Counted from the stretch's first letter, positions 1-11,818 are shown. The stretch is DNA of 64,000 bases from Pyropia yezoensis (GCA_009829735.1 CM020620.1:29172951-29236950); one strand, 5' to 3'. Numbers and translations: made by a program. The notes: generated by a model from the sequence alone, not told the origin.

Positions 1-298
1 GCCAACGAGTGGGGCGGCGCAACTTGTGCTCAATGCTCTCCCACTCGAAAAACTTATGGAGCCGGAGCATCTCCTCAAGTAGAGTGAGTTGTCCTGATGA
101 GCACCCCTCAGCAACTAGCTGAGGGGTGAGCTGTTCCAAACCTTGGAGGAGCCGGAGGGGGAGATGCCAGAGCATCCCCCGCCGCTGAACACAGGACACC
201 CAGGTCGACATGACCTCGAGGAGCCACTGGGTGGCCAACATGGCCCACACCAGGTGATCAGAAGCAGCCGTCAACATGACGGAGCCGAAGTGGTCAAG
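1..298 (-). other. Open minus-strand segment of B1's antisense region
   Basis: The reverse strand is open across this whole segment in one frame and reads as a plausible helical protein stretch rich in Leu, Glu and Trp, with no low complexity. Its character, a heptad-like helix with charged ends, resembles the short distal antisense frame of B3 at 49352-49828, although I cannot align the two by eye with confidence. It is cut by the window edge on one side and by element A on the other. Function unknown. Confidence 0.45.
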
Positions 299-303
299 CA
301 ACC
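299..303. repeat. Target site duplication of element A, left copy (CAACC)
   Basis: The five bases just before the TG that opens the LTR at 304 are repeated at 11127-11131 directly after the CA that closes the LTR at 11126. Five bp is usual for Ty3/gypsy integrases. It marks 304-11126 as one insertion event despite the assembly gap inside it. Confidence 0.85.
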
Positions 304-874
304 TGTAGCATCCCTGGCCCCGACTTGGCGCCGACCCGGGACTACAACCAGAGGGCACCAGGTGCCAGAACACGCCCGCCGTGTGGTGATGGTTGGCGGC
401 CGTGGCCCGTGCCCGGCATTGGGATGCGGTGGACTACGCTATCCACACGTGAGAGAGGGATTTCTGATGGGTTTTTGCATACTTGTGAGGGACTTGATTA
501 GAGAGAATTTGAGTGTGAGATTAGTGAGTGGGAATAGAATTAGTAGTGATAGTGGCCCCCGACCTGACGAGGTTAGACTCGGGTCGGGGCCACTCGGGGT
601 TATGGGGGGGCTACCTGGCCAGCGTGCCGAGGCTCCCCCAGATGCACGTTAAGAGGGACAGCGAGGCGCCCTTGGCCCGCGCCCTCAGGAAAAGGACAAC
701 TGCGCGTTTGCTTTCCTCTTCCCCGTGTGCACTACCGTGCGTATCTGTTTGCTCTGCGAGCAGGCACGTGAGGCAACAGGCATACCATTCTCGTAGTTCC
801 CCTTTCTGTGTTACCTGTCCCTTTCCCCCGAGGGATATAGACACGTGTCTGAGAGGATCGAGTTTTATACCACA
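304..874 (+). repeat. 5' LTR of element A
   Basis: Begins TGTAGCATCC and ends TACCACA (TG..CA borders). It matches 10556-11126 along its full length and 3235-3795 from the gap edge on. A tract near 549-600 in which the same CCCGACC motif recurs in inverted form may be a hairpin in the transcribed part. Confidence 0.92.
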
Positions 875-878
875 TATT

Positions 879-895
879 TGGTGGAGCAGCAGGGG
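879..895 (+). promoter_or_regulatory. Primer binding site of element A
   Basis: TGGTGGAGCAGCAGGGG lies four bases after the LTR end. It starts with TGG, complementary to the CCA end of a tRNA, and the 17 bases predict a primer tRNA ending CCCCTGCTGCTCCACCA. The same motif stands at 3800-3816 and behind the family B LTRs at 22542-22558 and 56801-56817 (reverse strand). It is not the common initiator-Met type (TGGTATCAGAGC), and I cannot name the tRNA. Confidence 0.8.
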
Positions 896-2734
896 ATGAT
901 TGGAGTGTTTGAGAAGAGACATTTGGGAGCAGCGGTTGGGTTGTTCCTGTTCTGTCTTTTTCTGTGGTTTGGGAATTATTTGCACCCGTTCACGGGAATC
1001 CCATTCCTGGCTCTCCAACCCCTCTCTTGTGGTCTGGCGATCTTTGGACACGCAGGCAACTGGACTGTGGCTGTCAAGAGACCAACATGGCTACCTCCCT
1101 GGCACGACGGTGCCCGAAGGGGTAGACCCCCGCGTCCCTTGACGCATCCCTGGTCACCGCGGGGGACGGTGCCCAACCCGGCGTTCTCCCTACGGGTGAA
1201 GCAGACCTGGGTGTGACATCCGGTAGCGGACTGGAGTCCACAGGCGGCCAAGCACCACCTGCTCCCGTTCCTCCGGCTGTTCCTCCTGTGGGAGCCACCC
1301 CGGGGTCCAACGGCGTTTGAGTCCGCTCGCAGCAGACGTCTCCCTCCTGTCGGTTCTACTCCTCAACCTCCAGGGATAGCCCCTGGAGAGTTTACTCCTG
1401 GACCCACACATGGCAGCTGGGTGTATACACCTCTTCCTGTGGGCACTAGCGATGCCAGAGGCACCGTTGTGACTGGTTCTACGGGTCTCCCTGAGACCTC
1501 GACTCCTGGGACCGGCCAAGCTTTTCCTCCCCTTGCATCCTATGGGCGGGGAGCTCCAAGACCGGTAACCGGAGCAGCCGTAGGCGTCGGCGTCGTCGCC
1601 GTCGCTCTAGCACCAGCGAGACCAGTTCCTCCAGCTCTGAGGAGGGATATGATTGGGATGCATCCCCCGGTCCCACCCGGCGCAGGCTAGTCGAGTTTGA
1701 CTTCCCTTCCCACCAAGTGGGAGATGCCACCCTGAACAAGGTCACGTATTGGGGGTAACTACCGGCTGGAGAACCAAGACCAAGGTTACACCTGGAAGAT
1801 GGCCAAGAAGATGGCGTCCCTGAACCGGCGAATGCAGCCGAGCTTCGGGGGACATCCTAAGTTTTCCGGGAAGAGACCGGCGCTTATCTTTGCCTTCCTG
1901 CGTCGGTTTGTCAAGGCATGCAATGACAACGATGTGTCCGAGGGCAAGGCTCTCTACCTCCTGGTTAACTTCATGACCGGAGAAGCGGAACAGCGGTTTG
2001 CACAGGTTCTACCAGACTCTGCCGGACACATTGTCGGACGTACCGTCGCGAGTTATCCGGAGGCGGTCAACTGGCTCCTGTCCAACTACGCTGACGCGGA
2101 CTCTCTGCGTAAAGAGTCGCAGGCCTGAACCGGGCAAACCATGGAAAGAGAAGAGACTCCAGAGGCGTTTCGCCCGTCGTGTCCGGGAGATGAGCGATGC
2201 TTGTGGCAACGTTTACCCTGAGGACAGGCTCAAGATGATCTTCTCGGAAGGGCTTCCTGAATATCTTCAAGTGGATGCGGAGAACTACAACCAGGAACAT
2301 CAAGAACATACCTTCCAGCAGTTGATGGCCTACACCCAGGGCAAGTACCGGCAAGCCAGGGCCCTCCAAGCTCCCATGGTATCAACTCCCAAGCCGTTGT
2401 CCGCGAGTTCGACCCGGACCCGACAAGTATAAGGGAGGTGATAGCCCTGTACCGGTACTCGCAGTTGGCGAGGCCTCACCCATGGGGTCAGGGGACAAGT
2501 GGGGCGGCTTCGTTTCTAAGGAGCAACCATCCCTGGTCGCCCCCAAGCAAGTCAAGAACCAGCGGATCCGGTCTTGTGGGCTGTGCCAGAACGAGGATCA
2601 CATGTCCCTACCAGTGCCCGACCATTCCCAAGGACCTCCAGGAGAAAACTCAAGCGTCAAGGACTGGTGTTTGCAAAGGCGGTCAACTGGGCTGACCGGC
2701 GAGCACCCTCCAAGATGGACAAGGCACAGGTACA
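896..2734 (+). other. Left copy of element A leader and gag, up to the gap
   Basis: This stretch repeats 3817-5655 almost base for base: the leader, the Ser/Arg-rich region and the gag capsid region, as far as the zinc-knuckle region. It differs from the right copy mainly by single-base length differences, several of them in homopolymers, as expected of a less polished contig end. Because a single target duplication encloses the whole element, I read it as a second assembly of the same stretch and not as a second insertion; a true tandem copy cannot be excluded. Confidence 0.7.
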
Positions 2735-3234
2735 NNNNNNNNNNNNNNNNNNNNNNNNNNNNNNNNNNNNNNNNNNNNNNNNNNNNNNNNNNNNNNNNNN
2801 NNNNNNNNNNNNNNNNNNNNNNNNNNNNNNNNNNNNNNNNNNNNNNNNNNNNNNNNNNNNNNNNNNNNNNNNNNNNNNNNNNNNNNNNNNNNNNNNNNNN
2901 NNNNNNNNNNNNNNNNNNNNNNNNNNNNNNNNNNNNNNNNNNNNNNNNNNNNNNNNNNNNNNNNNNNNNNNNNNNNNNNNNNNNNNNNNNNNNNNNNNNN
3001 NNNNNNNNNNNNNNNNNNNNNNNNNNNNNNNNNNNNNNNNNNNNNNNNNNNNNNNNNNNNNNNNNNNNNNNNNNNNNNNNNNNNNNNNNNNNNNNNNNNN
3101 NNNNNNNNNNNNNNNNNNNNNNNNNNNNNNNNNNNNNNNNNNNNNNNNNNNNNNNNNNNNNNNNNNNNNNNNNNNNNNNNNNNNNNNNNNNNNNNNNNNN
3201 NNNNNNNNNNNNNNNNNNNNNNNNNNNNNNNNNN
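2735..3234. other. Assembly gap (500 N)
   Basis: Exactly 500 unknown bases, the usual placeholder for a gap of unknown size. Left flank ends in the gag region and the right flank begins 12 bases inside the LTR, so the true sequence may be absent or even negative in length (overlap). Confidence 0.98.
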
Positions 3235-3795
3235 GGCCCCGACTTGGCGCCGACCCGGGACTACAACCAGAGGGCACCAGGTGCCAGAACACGCCCGCCG
3301 TGTGGTGATGGTTGGCGGCCGTGGCCCGTGCCCGGCATTGGGATGCGGTGGACTACGCTATCCACACGTGAGAGAGGGATTTCTGATGGGTTTTTTGCAT
3401 ACTTGTGAGGGACTTGATTAGAGAGAATTTGAGTGTGAGATTAGTGAGTGGGAATAGAATTAGTAGTGATAGTGGCCCCCGACCTGACGAGGTTAGACTC
3501 GGGTCGGGGCCACTCGGGGTTATGGGGGGGCTACCTGGCCAGCGTGCCGAGGCTCCCCCAGATGCACGTTAAGAGGGACAGCGAGGCCGCCCTTGGCCGC
3601 GCCCTCAGGAAAAGGACAACTGCGCGTTTGCTTTCCTCTTCCCCGTGTGCACTACCGTGCGTATCTGTTTGCTCTGCGAGCAGGCACGTGAGGCAACAGG
3701 CATACCATTCTCGTAGTTCCCCTTTCTGTGTTACCTGTCCCTTTCCCCCCGAGGGATATAGACACGTGTCTGAGAGGATCGAGTTTTATACCACA
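3235..3795 (+). repeat. Element A LTR, right of the gap (first 12 bases missing)
   Basis: Matches 316-874. It is followed by the same four-base spacer and primer binding site (3800-3816). See the gap entry for why this is probably the same 5' LTR seen again. Confidence 0.88.
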
Positions 3796-3820
3796 TATTT
3801 GGTGGAGCAGCAGGGGATGA

Positions 3821-5765
3821 TTGGAGTGTTTGAGAAGAGACATTTGGGAGCAGCGGTTGGGTTGTTCCGTTCTGTCTTTTTTCTGTGGTTTGGGAATTAT
3901 TTGCACCCGTTCACGGGAATCCCATTCCTGGCTCTCCAACCCCTCTCTTGTGGTCTGGCGATCTTTGGACACGCAGGCAACTGGACTGTGGCTGTCAAGA
4001 GACCAACATGGCTACCCTCCCTGGCACGACGGTGCCCGAAGGGGTAGACCCGCGTCCCTTGACGCATCCTGGTCACCGCGGGGGACGGTGCCCAACCCGG
4101 CGTTCTCCCTACGGGTGAAGCAAGACCTGGGTGTGACATCCGGTAGCGGACTGGAGTCCACAGGCGGCCAAGCACCACCTGCTCCCGTTCCTCCGGCTGT
4201 TCCTCCTGTGGGAGCCACCCCGGTGTCAACGGCGTTTGAGTCCGCTCGCAGCAGACGTCTCCCTCCTGTCGGTTCTACTCCTCAACCTCCAGGGATAGCC
4301 CCTGGTGTGTTTACTCCTGGACCCACACATGGCAGCTGGGTGTATACACCTCTTCCTGTGGGCACTAGCGATGCCAGAGGCACCGTTGTGACTGGTTCTA
4401 CGGGTCTCCCTGAGACCTCGACTCCTGGGACCGGCCAAGCTTTTCCTCCCCTTGCATCCTATGGGGCGGGGAGCTCCAAGACCGGTAACCGGAGCAGCCG
4501 TAGGCGTCGGCGTCGTCGCCGTCGCTCTAGCACCAGCGAGACCAGTTCCTCCAGCTCTGAGGAGGGATATGATTGGGATGCATCCCCCGGTCCCACCCGG
4601 CGCAGGCTAGTCGAGTTTGACTTCCTTCCCACCAAGTGGGAGATGCCACCTGAACAAGGTCACGTATTGGGGTAACTACCGGCTGGAGAACCAAGACCAA
4701 GGTTACACCTGGAAGATGGCCAAGAGATGGCGTCCCTGAACCGGCGAATGCAGCCGAGCTTCGGGGGACATCCTAAGTTTTCCCGGGAAGAGACCGGCGC
4801 TTATCTTTGCCTTCCTGCGTCGGTTTGTCAAGGCATGCAATGACAACGATGTGTCCGAGGGCAAGGCTCTCTACCTCCTGGTTAACTTCATGACCGGAGA
4901 AGCGGAACAGCGGTTTGCACAGGTTCTACCAGACTCTGCCGGACACATTGTCGGACGTACCGTCGCGAGTTATCCGGAGGCGGTCAACTGGCTCCTGTCC
5001 AACTACGCTGACGCGGACTCTCTGCGTAAAGCAGTCGGCAGGCTGAACCGGGCAACCATGGAAAGAGAAGAGACTCCAGAGGCGTTCGCCCGTCGTGTCC
5101 GGGAGATGAGCGATGCTTGTGGCAACGTTTACCCTGAGGACAGGCTCAAGATGATCTTCTCGGAAGGGCTTCCTGAATATCTTCAAGTGGATGCGGAGAA
5201 CTACAACCAGGAACATCAAGAACATACCTTCCAGCAGTTGATGGCCTACACCCAGGGCAAGTACCGGCAAGCCAGGGCCCTCCAAGCTCCCATGGTATCA
5301 ACTCCCAAGCCGTTGTCGCGAGTTCGACCCGGACCCGACAAGTATAAGGGAGGTGATAGCCCTGTACCGGTACTCGCAGTTGGCGAGGCCTCACCCATGG
5401 GGTCAGGGGACAAGTGGGGCGGCTTCGTTTCTAAGGAGCAACCATCCCTGGTCGCCCCCAAGCAAGTCAAGAACCAGCGGATCCGGTCTTGTTGGCTGTG
5501 CCAGAACGAGGATCACATGTCCTACCAGTGCCCGACCATTCCCAAGGACCTCCAGGAGAAACTCAAGCGTCAAGGACTGGTGTTTGCAAAGGCGGTCAAC
5601 TGGGCTGACCGGCGAGCACCCTCCAAGATGGACAAGGCACAGGTACATGCAATCCGAGTGGCAACCTTACAGAGCATCACGGAGGCTCTGGCAAGGGAAG
5701 CTCCTACGGACTTCGACCTGGAGACCGAAACCTCTAAGGACTCCTCGGACCCGGGAAACGAGTAG
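3821..5765 (+). CDS. gag: Element A gag region
   Basis: The N-terminal part is rich in Ser, Thr, Pro and an Arg/Ser run (about 4485-4560). The capsid-like core follows (about 4740-5290), with the helix-rich text typical of Ty3 capsid: a FARRVREMSDACG segment and an FSEGLPEYL segment. A single zinc knuckle CWLCQNEDHMSYQC (C-x2-C-x4-H-x4-C) lies near 5490-5535, and an acidic tail ends at 5765. It packages element RNA in virus-like particles. The region is not one clean frame from end to end. The first ATG is uncertain. Confidence 0.8.
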
Positions 5766-5893
5766 GGCAGGCGCTCTCCCCAAGTGTCTTCCCGAATCTC
5801 CGACGGCAGGGTACTTCTACCCGTTCTCCCCTTGCGTACCGGGAGAAAGGACGGCAGTTACCCGCTCAACCGGTAGCCGCCTGGACACCCTGT

Positions 5894-8800
5894 GTGTTCA
5901 AGGGGACATTGCTCGTCCTGCGTAAAGAAAACCTCAAGATCAATGCTCGTATGCGTGTGGGGGATAGCCTCCCCCAAGCTGTTACGCCGGTGGTTGACAC
6001 GGGAGCCGGACCAAGCGTCATCACTGAGAACCTGTTACCTCCGGGCTGGCGTCGACATGCCTGGAGAGCGCCTACCCGGACCCATATCGTCGACGCTTCA
6101 GGTCAAACCCTACGACCGCTTGGCCGTCTTCCTGTCGCCATCTATGTCAACAATGAACCAATGCTTTTTCCCTTTCTAGTAGTCAAGACCCTATCAGTCC
6201 CCCTCATCCTAGGCTGGGACTTCCAGAAGCAGCATGTCAAGAGCATCCTACCCGGAGAAGGGAAGGTCCAGTTCAACCATGGGTTTGTGTCACCGGTATT
6301 GGAACATCCGGACGCCAAGGTTCGTGTAGCCAAGAGCAAGAGGGAACGCATCCCACCCTCTACCTTGACTCTCTTCAAACCGGTGCTCCTACCTCCTCGC
6401 TCGGAGACCAAGGTTCAAGTAACGACCCGGATTGCAGGTCAATGCCTGATCTACGGACGTAAGGAATTTCTGGCGAAACACCGGTTATACTTGGCCCACG
6501 GACATCACAAGAAGGTAGAAGGGCACACCCCGTTCTCGGTGCTAATCGTCAACGTGAGCCGGAAGCCAATCACCCTCGCCAAGGGCACCCGAGTTGGTAC
6601 AGCAGAGCCTTACCGGGGATCCGCCCGTGCTATGAGCAAGGAAGACCTCCTGAACCTGCAACAAGAACTGGCATCCAACTTGACGGCCTTAGACGTACCT
6701 CCGAAGCAAGAGCAGGCTGGCAGCGCTACTCCGAAACCCGAACAAGCACCACTCGGGATGCCGAAGGTCAAGCAAGAAAATGTCCCTCCCTACTTGAAGG
6801 AGGCACTGGAGAAGCTTCTCCAGGAATATCGGCACCTGTGGTCGGGAGAGCTGGGCAAGATGGACGCCACTCTACACCGGATTCAACTCAAGCCGGAAGC
6901 TAAGCCAGTGCACATGCAACCATATCGGGCCGGACCTCATCGCCGGGATGAGATTGGGAAGCAGGTTAACAAGATGCTCAAGATGGATGTTATCGAGCCG
7001 TCTGATGGCGAGTGGGCTTTCCCGGTGGTAGTCGTCCCGAAAACCGGCGGTCACTTCCGATTCTGCGTTGACTACCGGCGCCTGAACGAGATGACAGTCA
7101 AGGACGTATACCCGATACCCCGGATGGATGATTGCCTCGACTTTCCTGGTGATGCCACCCTCTTCTCGACGCTGGATTGTAATGCCGGTTACTGGCAGAT
7201 CCCTCTGGCTGACGAGGACAAGGACAAGACCACCTTCACGTGCCACATGGGACTATTCCGGTGCAAGCGTCTTCCTTTTGGTCTCACCAATGCTCCGGCG
7301 ACCTTCCAAAGAGCCATCGACATCATCCTGTCCGGGCTAAGGTGGAGAACATGTTTGGTCTACCTGGATGACATTATCGTTTTCTCCAAGACCCCAGCGG
7401 AACACCTGGAGCACCTTCGGGAGGTCCTGACCCTCCTGTCCAAGGCTGGAGTTACCTTCAAGGCCGAGAAGTGCCACCTGTTTGAGACTGAGGTGGAGTA
7501 TCTGGGGCATGTGCTGAGTCCGGGGGAGCTCCGAGTCAATGAGAAGAACATCAAGGCCCTCCGGCATGCACGGCAACCCAAAACCCAGACGGAACTCAAG
7601 AGCTTCCTGGGTATGTGCAACGTCTATCGCCGGTTCGTACGGGACTATGCTCTGATTGCCCGGCCGCTGACCAAGCTGACCAGCAAGAAGCTTCCCGCAC
7701 AACTCCCGATGTTCGACGAGAAGCAGACCGCGGCCTTCGAAGAGCTCAAGAAGCGCCTGACCACCACTCCAGTACTGGCGTTACCCAAGCGGGAGGGCCA
7801 GTTTGTTCTGGAGACGGATGCCTGTGGCGTCCAGGTGGGGTGCTCGCTATTCCAGCAGCAACCTGATGGGCACTTTCTCCCGATAGGCTACTACAGTCGC
7901 GTCTTGACTCCAGCTGAGAAGAACTATTCTACGACCAAGCGCGAGTGCTTGGCAGTCGTCTGGGCTTGCTTCCTGTTACGGCCATATCTTGAAGGACAAG
8001 AGTTCCTCATCCGGACGGACCACGCCAGCCTAAGGTGGCTGCTATGTATGGACAGCAGTCAAGGAAGGGTCGCCCGGTGGCGCCTACGCCTTTCGGAGTT
8101 CAAGTACAAGGTGTGCACCAGAGCAGGGAGGGAGCACCTCTGCGCCGACATCATGTCCCGGCTGGAGACTCCTGCAGCCGATACCGGTCCTATCCCGGAG
8201 GAAATACCTTGCTTCATCCTCCCGAATGTTGGACGTGGCTGGCACGCTCCCCTGTATGAGACACCTGAAGCTCATTAACCGGTGACCATTCACCGGATGC
8301 TGGAGGCACAACTGACGGATCCTCAATGCTTGGAGCTTCGCCACCAAATGGACCTGAACCGGAACAGTCGTTTATCCGAGTCTACGGACGGACTCCTAGT
8401 ACGGGTGTCACCCTTCGATGGGGCCACTCAAGTCTACGTACCCCGGGGCCTACGAGCTGACATCCTACGCCTGGAGCACTCGTCTCCCCAGGCCGGACAT
8501 CCTGGTATCAATTGGATGTATGCTTCCATGAGACGACACTATTACTGGGAAACCATGGCCAGTGACGTCCATAAGTACCTGGAGGCTTGTGTTTCGTGTG
8601 CAAGGAACCGGTTGTCCCAGAGGAAGAAGACTTCTAAGCTACGCCTATTCCCTGCGGCGGAGCCCTTTGCAAGCTTAAGCATGGACATCCTGGGGCCCCT
8701 ACCTGAAACATCCAGTGGCAACATATACCTGCTCATCGTATGTGACCGGTTCTCCAAGTTCACTCGAGCAATCCCGCTGAGGACCATCACGGCTCTGGAT

Positions 8801-9853
8801 GTCACGTCAGCCTTCTGCGAGTACTGGATAGCTGCCTACGGCCCTCCAGACTCCGTCTTAACCGACAACGGTCCCCAGTTTGCATCCCTGTTCTTCCAAG
8901 GAGTCTGTGACCTGATGGGCATCAAGAACTTGTACACTACGACGTACCACCCTCAAACGAACGGCCAGGTGGAACGATTCAACCGGACTCTAGTAGACAT
9001 GCTACGGCTCTACGTGGAGGAGCACCAAGAAGACTGGGACGAGCTCCTGGCTGTCCTCACTCTAGCCTACAACTCCCGAGTTCACCGGACAACGGGGGTC
9101 GCTCCACTCGACTTTGTCACCCCAAGGCGGCTGATCAACTTCTCCCTGGAAAGAATACCAGACGGTCTCCAGCCTGCACTGAAGTCAGGTCCCAAGGCAA
9201 AGGATGAGTTCCTGGAACAACTGAAGCTCCTGCTCCCAAGAGTCAAGAAGTCAATCTCGAAGACCCAGGAGCGATACAAGCGGGGCTATGAGAAGGGCGT
9301 TCGGTAAAAGAACAAGGAACTGGGTGGTGGCGACTGGGTTTTTGTGGACAACCATAGCAAGACCCGGGGGAAGCTGGACTCGAAGACGGATGGACCTTAT
9401 AAGATCCTGAATACGGACGGTTGGACCTTTCTTCTAGACGTGGATGGCTCCCCGTACCGCGTGAGCAGCGACCATGTCACCCGAGCTCCACCGCCAAGCC
9501 AACGGGACTTGACCCGGCGCAAGCGGGCCGCAGTACCCTGGCTATCCCAAGAAGAAGGTCGGGAATATGTCTACGTCAAGTTTGTGGACCATGCCTGGAG
9601 AGACGGACGCCTGTACCTGCGAGTACGCTGGTTCGGTTTGAACCCGGCAGATGATACCTGGGAACCCTCAAACCGGCTACCCATCGCGGATGTCTGTGCC
9701 TACACGCGACGGAACGGGATGGAGGGCACTCCAGTGGCCAGAGCCGGCAAGATTCTGGAGTCGGACTCGGAGGAGGACCAAGAGGATGGGGTCAACCAAG
9801 ACCCTCGGGACGAGCCGAGTTCATCCGCAACGGATGCGGAACAAGAGGATTGA
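5894..9853 (+). CDS. pol: Element A pol region: protease, RT, RNase H, integrase, chromodomain
   Basis: Aspartic protease: VVDTGAGPSV followed later by LILGWDF (about 5990-6215). Reverse transcriptase: FCVDYRRLN, PFGLTNAPATFQRAID and the catalytic YLDDIIVFS (about 7060-7390). RNase H: ETDACG and the TKREC helix (about 7810-8040). Integrase: an HHCC zinc binding region ending CVSCARN (about 8475-8615), then D, D and E of the catalytic core in SMDILGPLP, LTDNGPQF and TNGQVERFNR (about 8680-8995). A chromodomain lies near the end: YVYVKFVDHAWRDG, LRVRWFG and DDTWEP (about 9570-9670). The chromodomain would steer integration to marked chromatin. The region is split by a few breaks or recoding points. 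Confidence 0.92.
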
Positions 9854-10555
9854 GAAGAAGGGAACGGGTATATCAAGGAGAACGGACGCGGACGCGCGAC
9901 GCTCGGTCAAGGGCAGATCCAGCACCAGCGCGAAGGGGAGATCCTACAGACGAGCAACCCAAGAGGAACCCGAGAAGCTCTGGGAGCGGTCTTGTGCCAG
10001 GCGCATCTGGTCCGCCGTGTGAAGACGAGCCTTATCCATCTCTGTCAAGACCCCGCGCTGGAGTTCCTTGCGCCAGAGGTCCAAGCAACCCTGCTGGCAC
10101 TGGGCCGCGCCGGCGTTGCCGACCACCGTGGAGTAGCGCCGGCCCGCCAGAGGGTCCTGCCCAAGAAGCATCTCCGGGAGACCCACCGGGGGGGTCTCGA
10201 CCGGGTGCATCACAGAAGCCGGGGGAACCCGATCCGTCCCGCCGTGGCGACCGGCGCCGACATCGACACCCGAGGAACCGGAGGCAGGAGAGGGGCGCGA
10301 CTACCCGAGTTCTCCTCCGCAACACTCGCCGCCGGAGCCACGGGCCCAGCTTGGATCTCGGAACTGGACATGACGTCCAGACTCCGGGGGAACGAGAGGG
10401 CCAAGGTGAAGGAGAGAAGGGGGGCAGAGAACCGGAGCAGGTGATCGTGACCAGGGTGAAGACGCTCGAACTCGGCACCGGTGTGGACGTGCTCGAGGCT
10501 GTGCACGGTGGCACCTGGTTCGGCCCGAGGACGTGCCGGACTAGGGAGGGAGCTA
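9854..10555 (+). other. Element A region between pol and 3' LTR
   Basis: About 700 bp with no frame I can support; the long open stretches on either strand are Arg/Pro/Gly-rich by-products of composition. It ends in the purine-rich GGGAGGGAGCTA at 10544-10555, the likely plus-strand primer, directly before the LTR. Confidence 0.7.
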
Positions 10556-11126
10556 TGTAGCATCCCTGGCCCCGACTTGGCGCCGACCCGGGACTACAAC
10601 CAGAGGGCACCAGGTGCCAGAACACGCCCGCCGTGTGGTGATGGTTGGCGGCCGTGGCCCGTGCCCGGCACTGGGATGCGGTGGACTACGCTATCCACAC
10701 GTGAGAGAGGGATTTCTGATGGGTTTTTGCATACTTGTGAGGGACTTGATTTGAGAGAATTTGAGTGTGAGATTAGTGAGTGGGAATAGAATTAGTAGTG
10801 ATAGTGGCCCCCGACCTGACGAGGATAGACTCGGGTCGGGGCCACTCGGGGTTATGGGGGGGCTACCTGGCCAACGTGCCGAGGCTCCCCCAGATGCACG
10901 TTAAGAGGGACAGCTAGGCGCCCTTGGCCCGCGCCCTCAGGAAAAAGACAACTGCGCGTTTGCTTTTTTCTTCCCCGTGTGCACTACCGTGCGTATCTGT
11001 TTGCTCTGCGAGCAGGCACGTGAGGCAACAGGCATACCATTCTCGTAGTTCCCCTTTCTGTGTTACCTGTCCCTTTCCCCCGAGGGATATAGACACGTGT
11101 CTGAGAGGATCAAGTTTTGTACCACA
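10556..11126 (+). repeat. 3' LTR of element A
   Basis: Begins TGTAGCATCC directly after the purine tract, ends TACCACA at 11126, 571 bp. It is followed by the right target duplication CAACC (11127-11131). Confidence 0.93.
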
Positions 11127-11131
11127 CAACC
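11127..11131. repeat. Target site duplication of element A, right copy (CAACC)
   Basis: Pairs with 299-303. Confidence 0.85.
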
Positions 11132-11207
11132 GTGGCAACAACGCCGGGAACCCGTAGGGGACCTCAACTTGAGGCCACCACTCGGGCTTCTTCGGATAGT
11201 ACTGCTC

Positions 11208-11816
11208 CTAACTGGCAGCAGACTGTTGAGGAAACTCAAGTTGAGCCGAGGTCACCAAGTAGGGACCTCGCCGGAAGTCTTTCTCCATCCGCACATCAAA
11301 GTGATGAGTGTGCGGATCGGCCTCGTGGAGGTACGGTGGGCGAGTTGCCACAGCGTCCCACGTGAAGGTCGGCAAGTCGCCGGGACCCGGGATAGTTCCC
11401 CCGCGGTCCACCATGGCCTTGGCACGCTGAACGTCCTCAACCTCCTCATCGTCCAGGAAGGCAAACTGGTCCGTCCTGAAGCCGGCAGGGAACCCGACCC
11501 TACGGGGATACTTCTCCCGTAGGCGGTCCCATACCCGGCCCATCGCTGCGCCAAGTCGGCCACAGCGAAGAACAGTCAGCCCCTCCTCATTGAGAGGCCA
11601 AGCGGGGTAAAACCACCGCCCCAAGGCCTCACGCGGGACAACTTGTCCCGCCTCCGGGGGAGACCCCGCCGTCAACCCAAAGCCGGGTGACGCGGGAGTC
11701 CCATCCCCCGGAGCGATCGCGGAGCCCCCGCCGGAAGTCCCGGCGGGTGCTGCCCCGTAGAAGGTGTCCTCCATGCGCTCGTCAAGAGAGTCCGTCTCCA
11801 CTCCCGGAGTCGCCAT
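11208..11816 (-). CDS. Antisense gene product of element B1, unidentified
   Basis: On the strand opposite to B1. The start at 11816 has a good context (gccATGG) and gives about 202 residues; the frame stays open a further 57 codons upstream. The N-terminus is acidic (MATPGVETDSLDERMED), followed by a Gly/Pro/Ala linker and then a globular-looking part with RVWDRLREKYPRRVGFPAG, FAFLDDEEVEDVQRAKAM and TFTWDAVATRPPYLHEADP. I recognise no family, and it is not visibly related to the antisense product of B3 (47459 onward), although both lie at the same place in the element behind the same promoter block. Element A interrupts the region downstream. Confidence 0.5.
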   Translation of the reverse strand: MATPGVETDSLDERMEDTFYGAAPAGTSGGGSAIAPGDGTPASPGFGLTAGSPPEAGQVVPREALGRWFYPAWPLNEEGLTVLRCGRLGAAMGRVWDRLREKYPRRVGFPAGFRTDQFAFLDDEEVEDVQRAKAMVDRGGTIPGPGDLPTFTWDAVATRPPYLHEADPHTHHFDVRMEKDFRRGPYLVTSAQLEFPQQSAAS

Positions 11817-11818
11817 GG

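Larger units (their letters stand above)
304..11126 (+). mobile_element. Ty3/gypsy chromovirus-type LTR element, family A
   Basis: Order of parts: 5' LTR, primer binding site, gag with a zinc knuckle, aspartic protease, reverse transcriptase, RNase H, integrase, chromodomain, about 0.7 kb non-coding, purine-rich tract, 3' LTR. Protease before RT and integrase last with a chromodomain is the chromovirus layout. The two terminal LTRs (304-874 and 10556-11126) are both 571 bp and differ by roughly ten substitutions by eye (about 2 percent), so the insertion is fairly young. It inserted into element B1. Coding is spread over several frames, with a few breaks at most, and a 500-N gap with duplicated flanks confuses the 5' part. 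Confidence 0.93.

Noticed and set aside
549-600. Rho-independent-terminator-like hairpin in the LTR
   Set aside because: This is a eukaryotic LTR; the stem is noted but there is no reason to call a terminator.
10032-10625. Antisense frame near the 3' end of element A, as a counterpart of the B3 antisense gene
   Set aside because: Ser/Pro/Arg low complexity, overlaps the LTR, no promoter block; no evidence that family A has an antisense gene.
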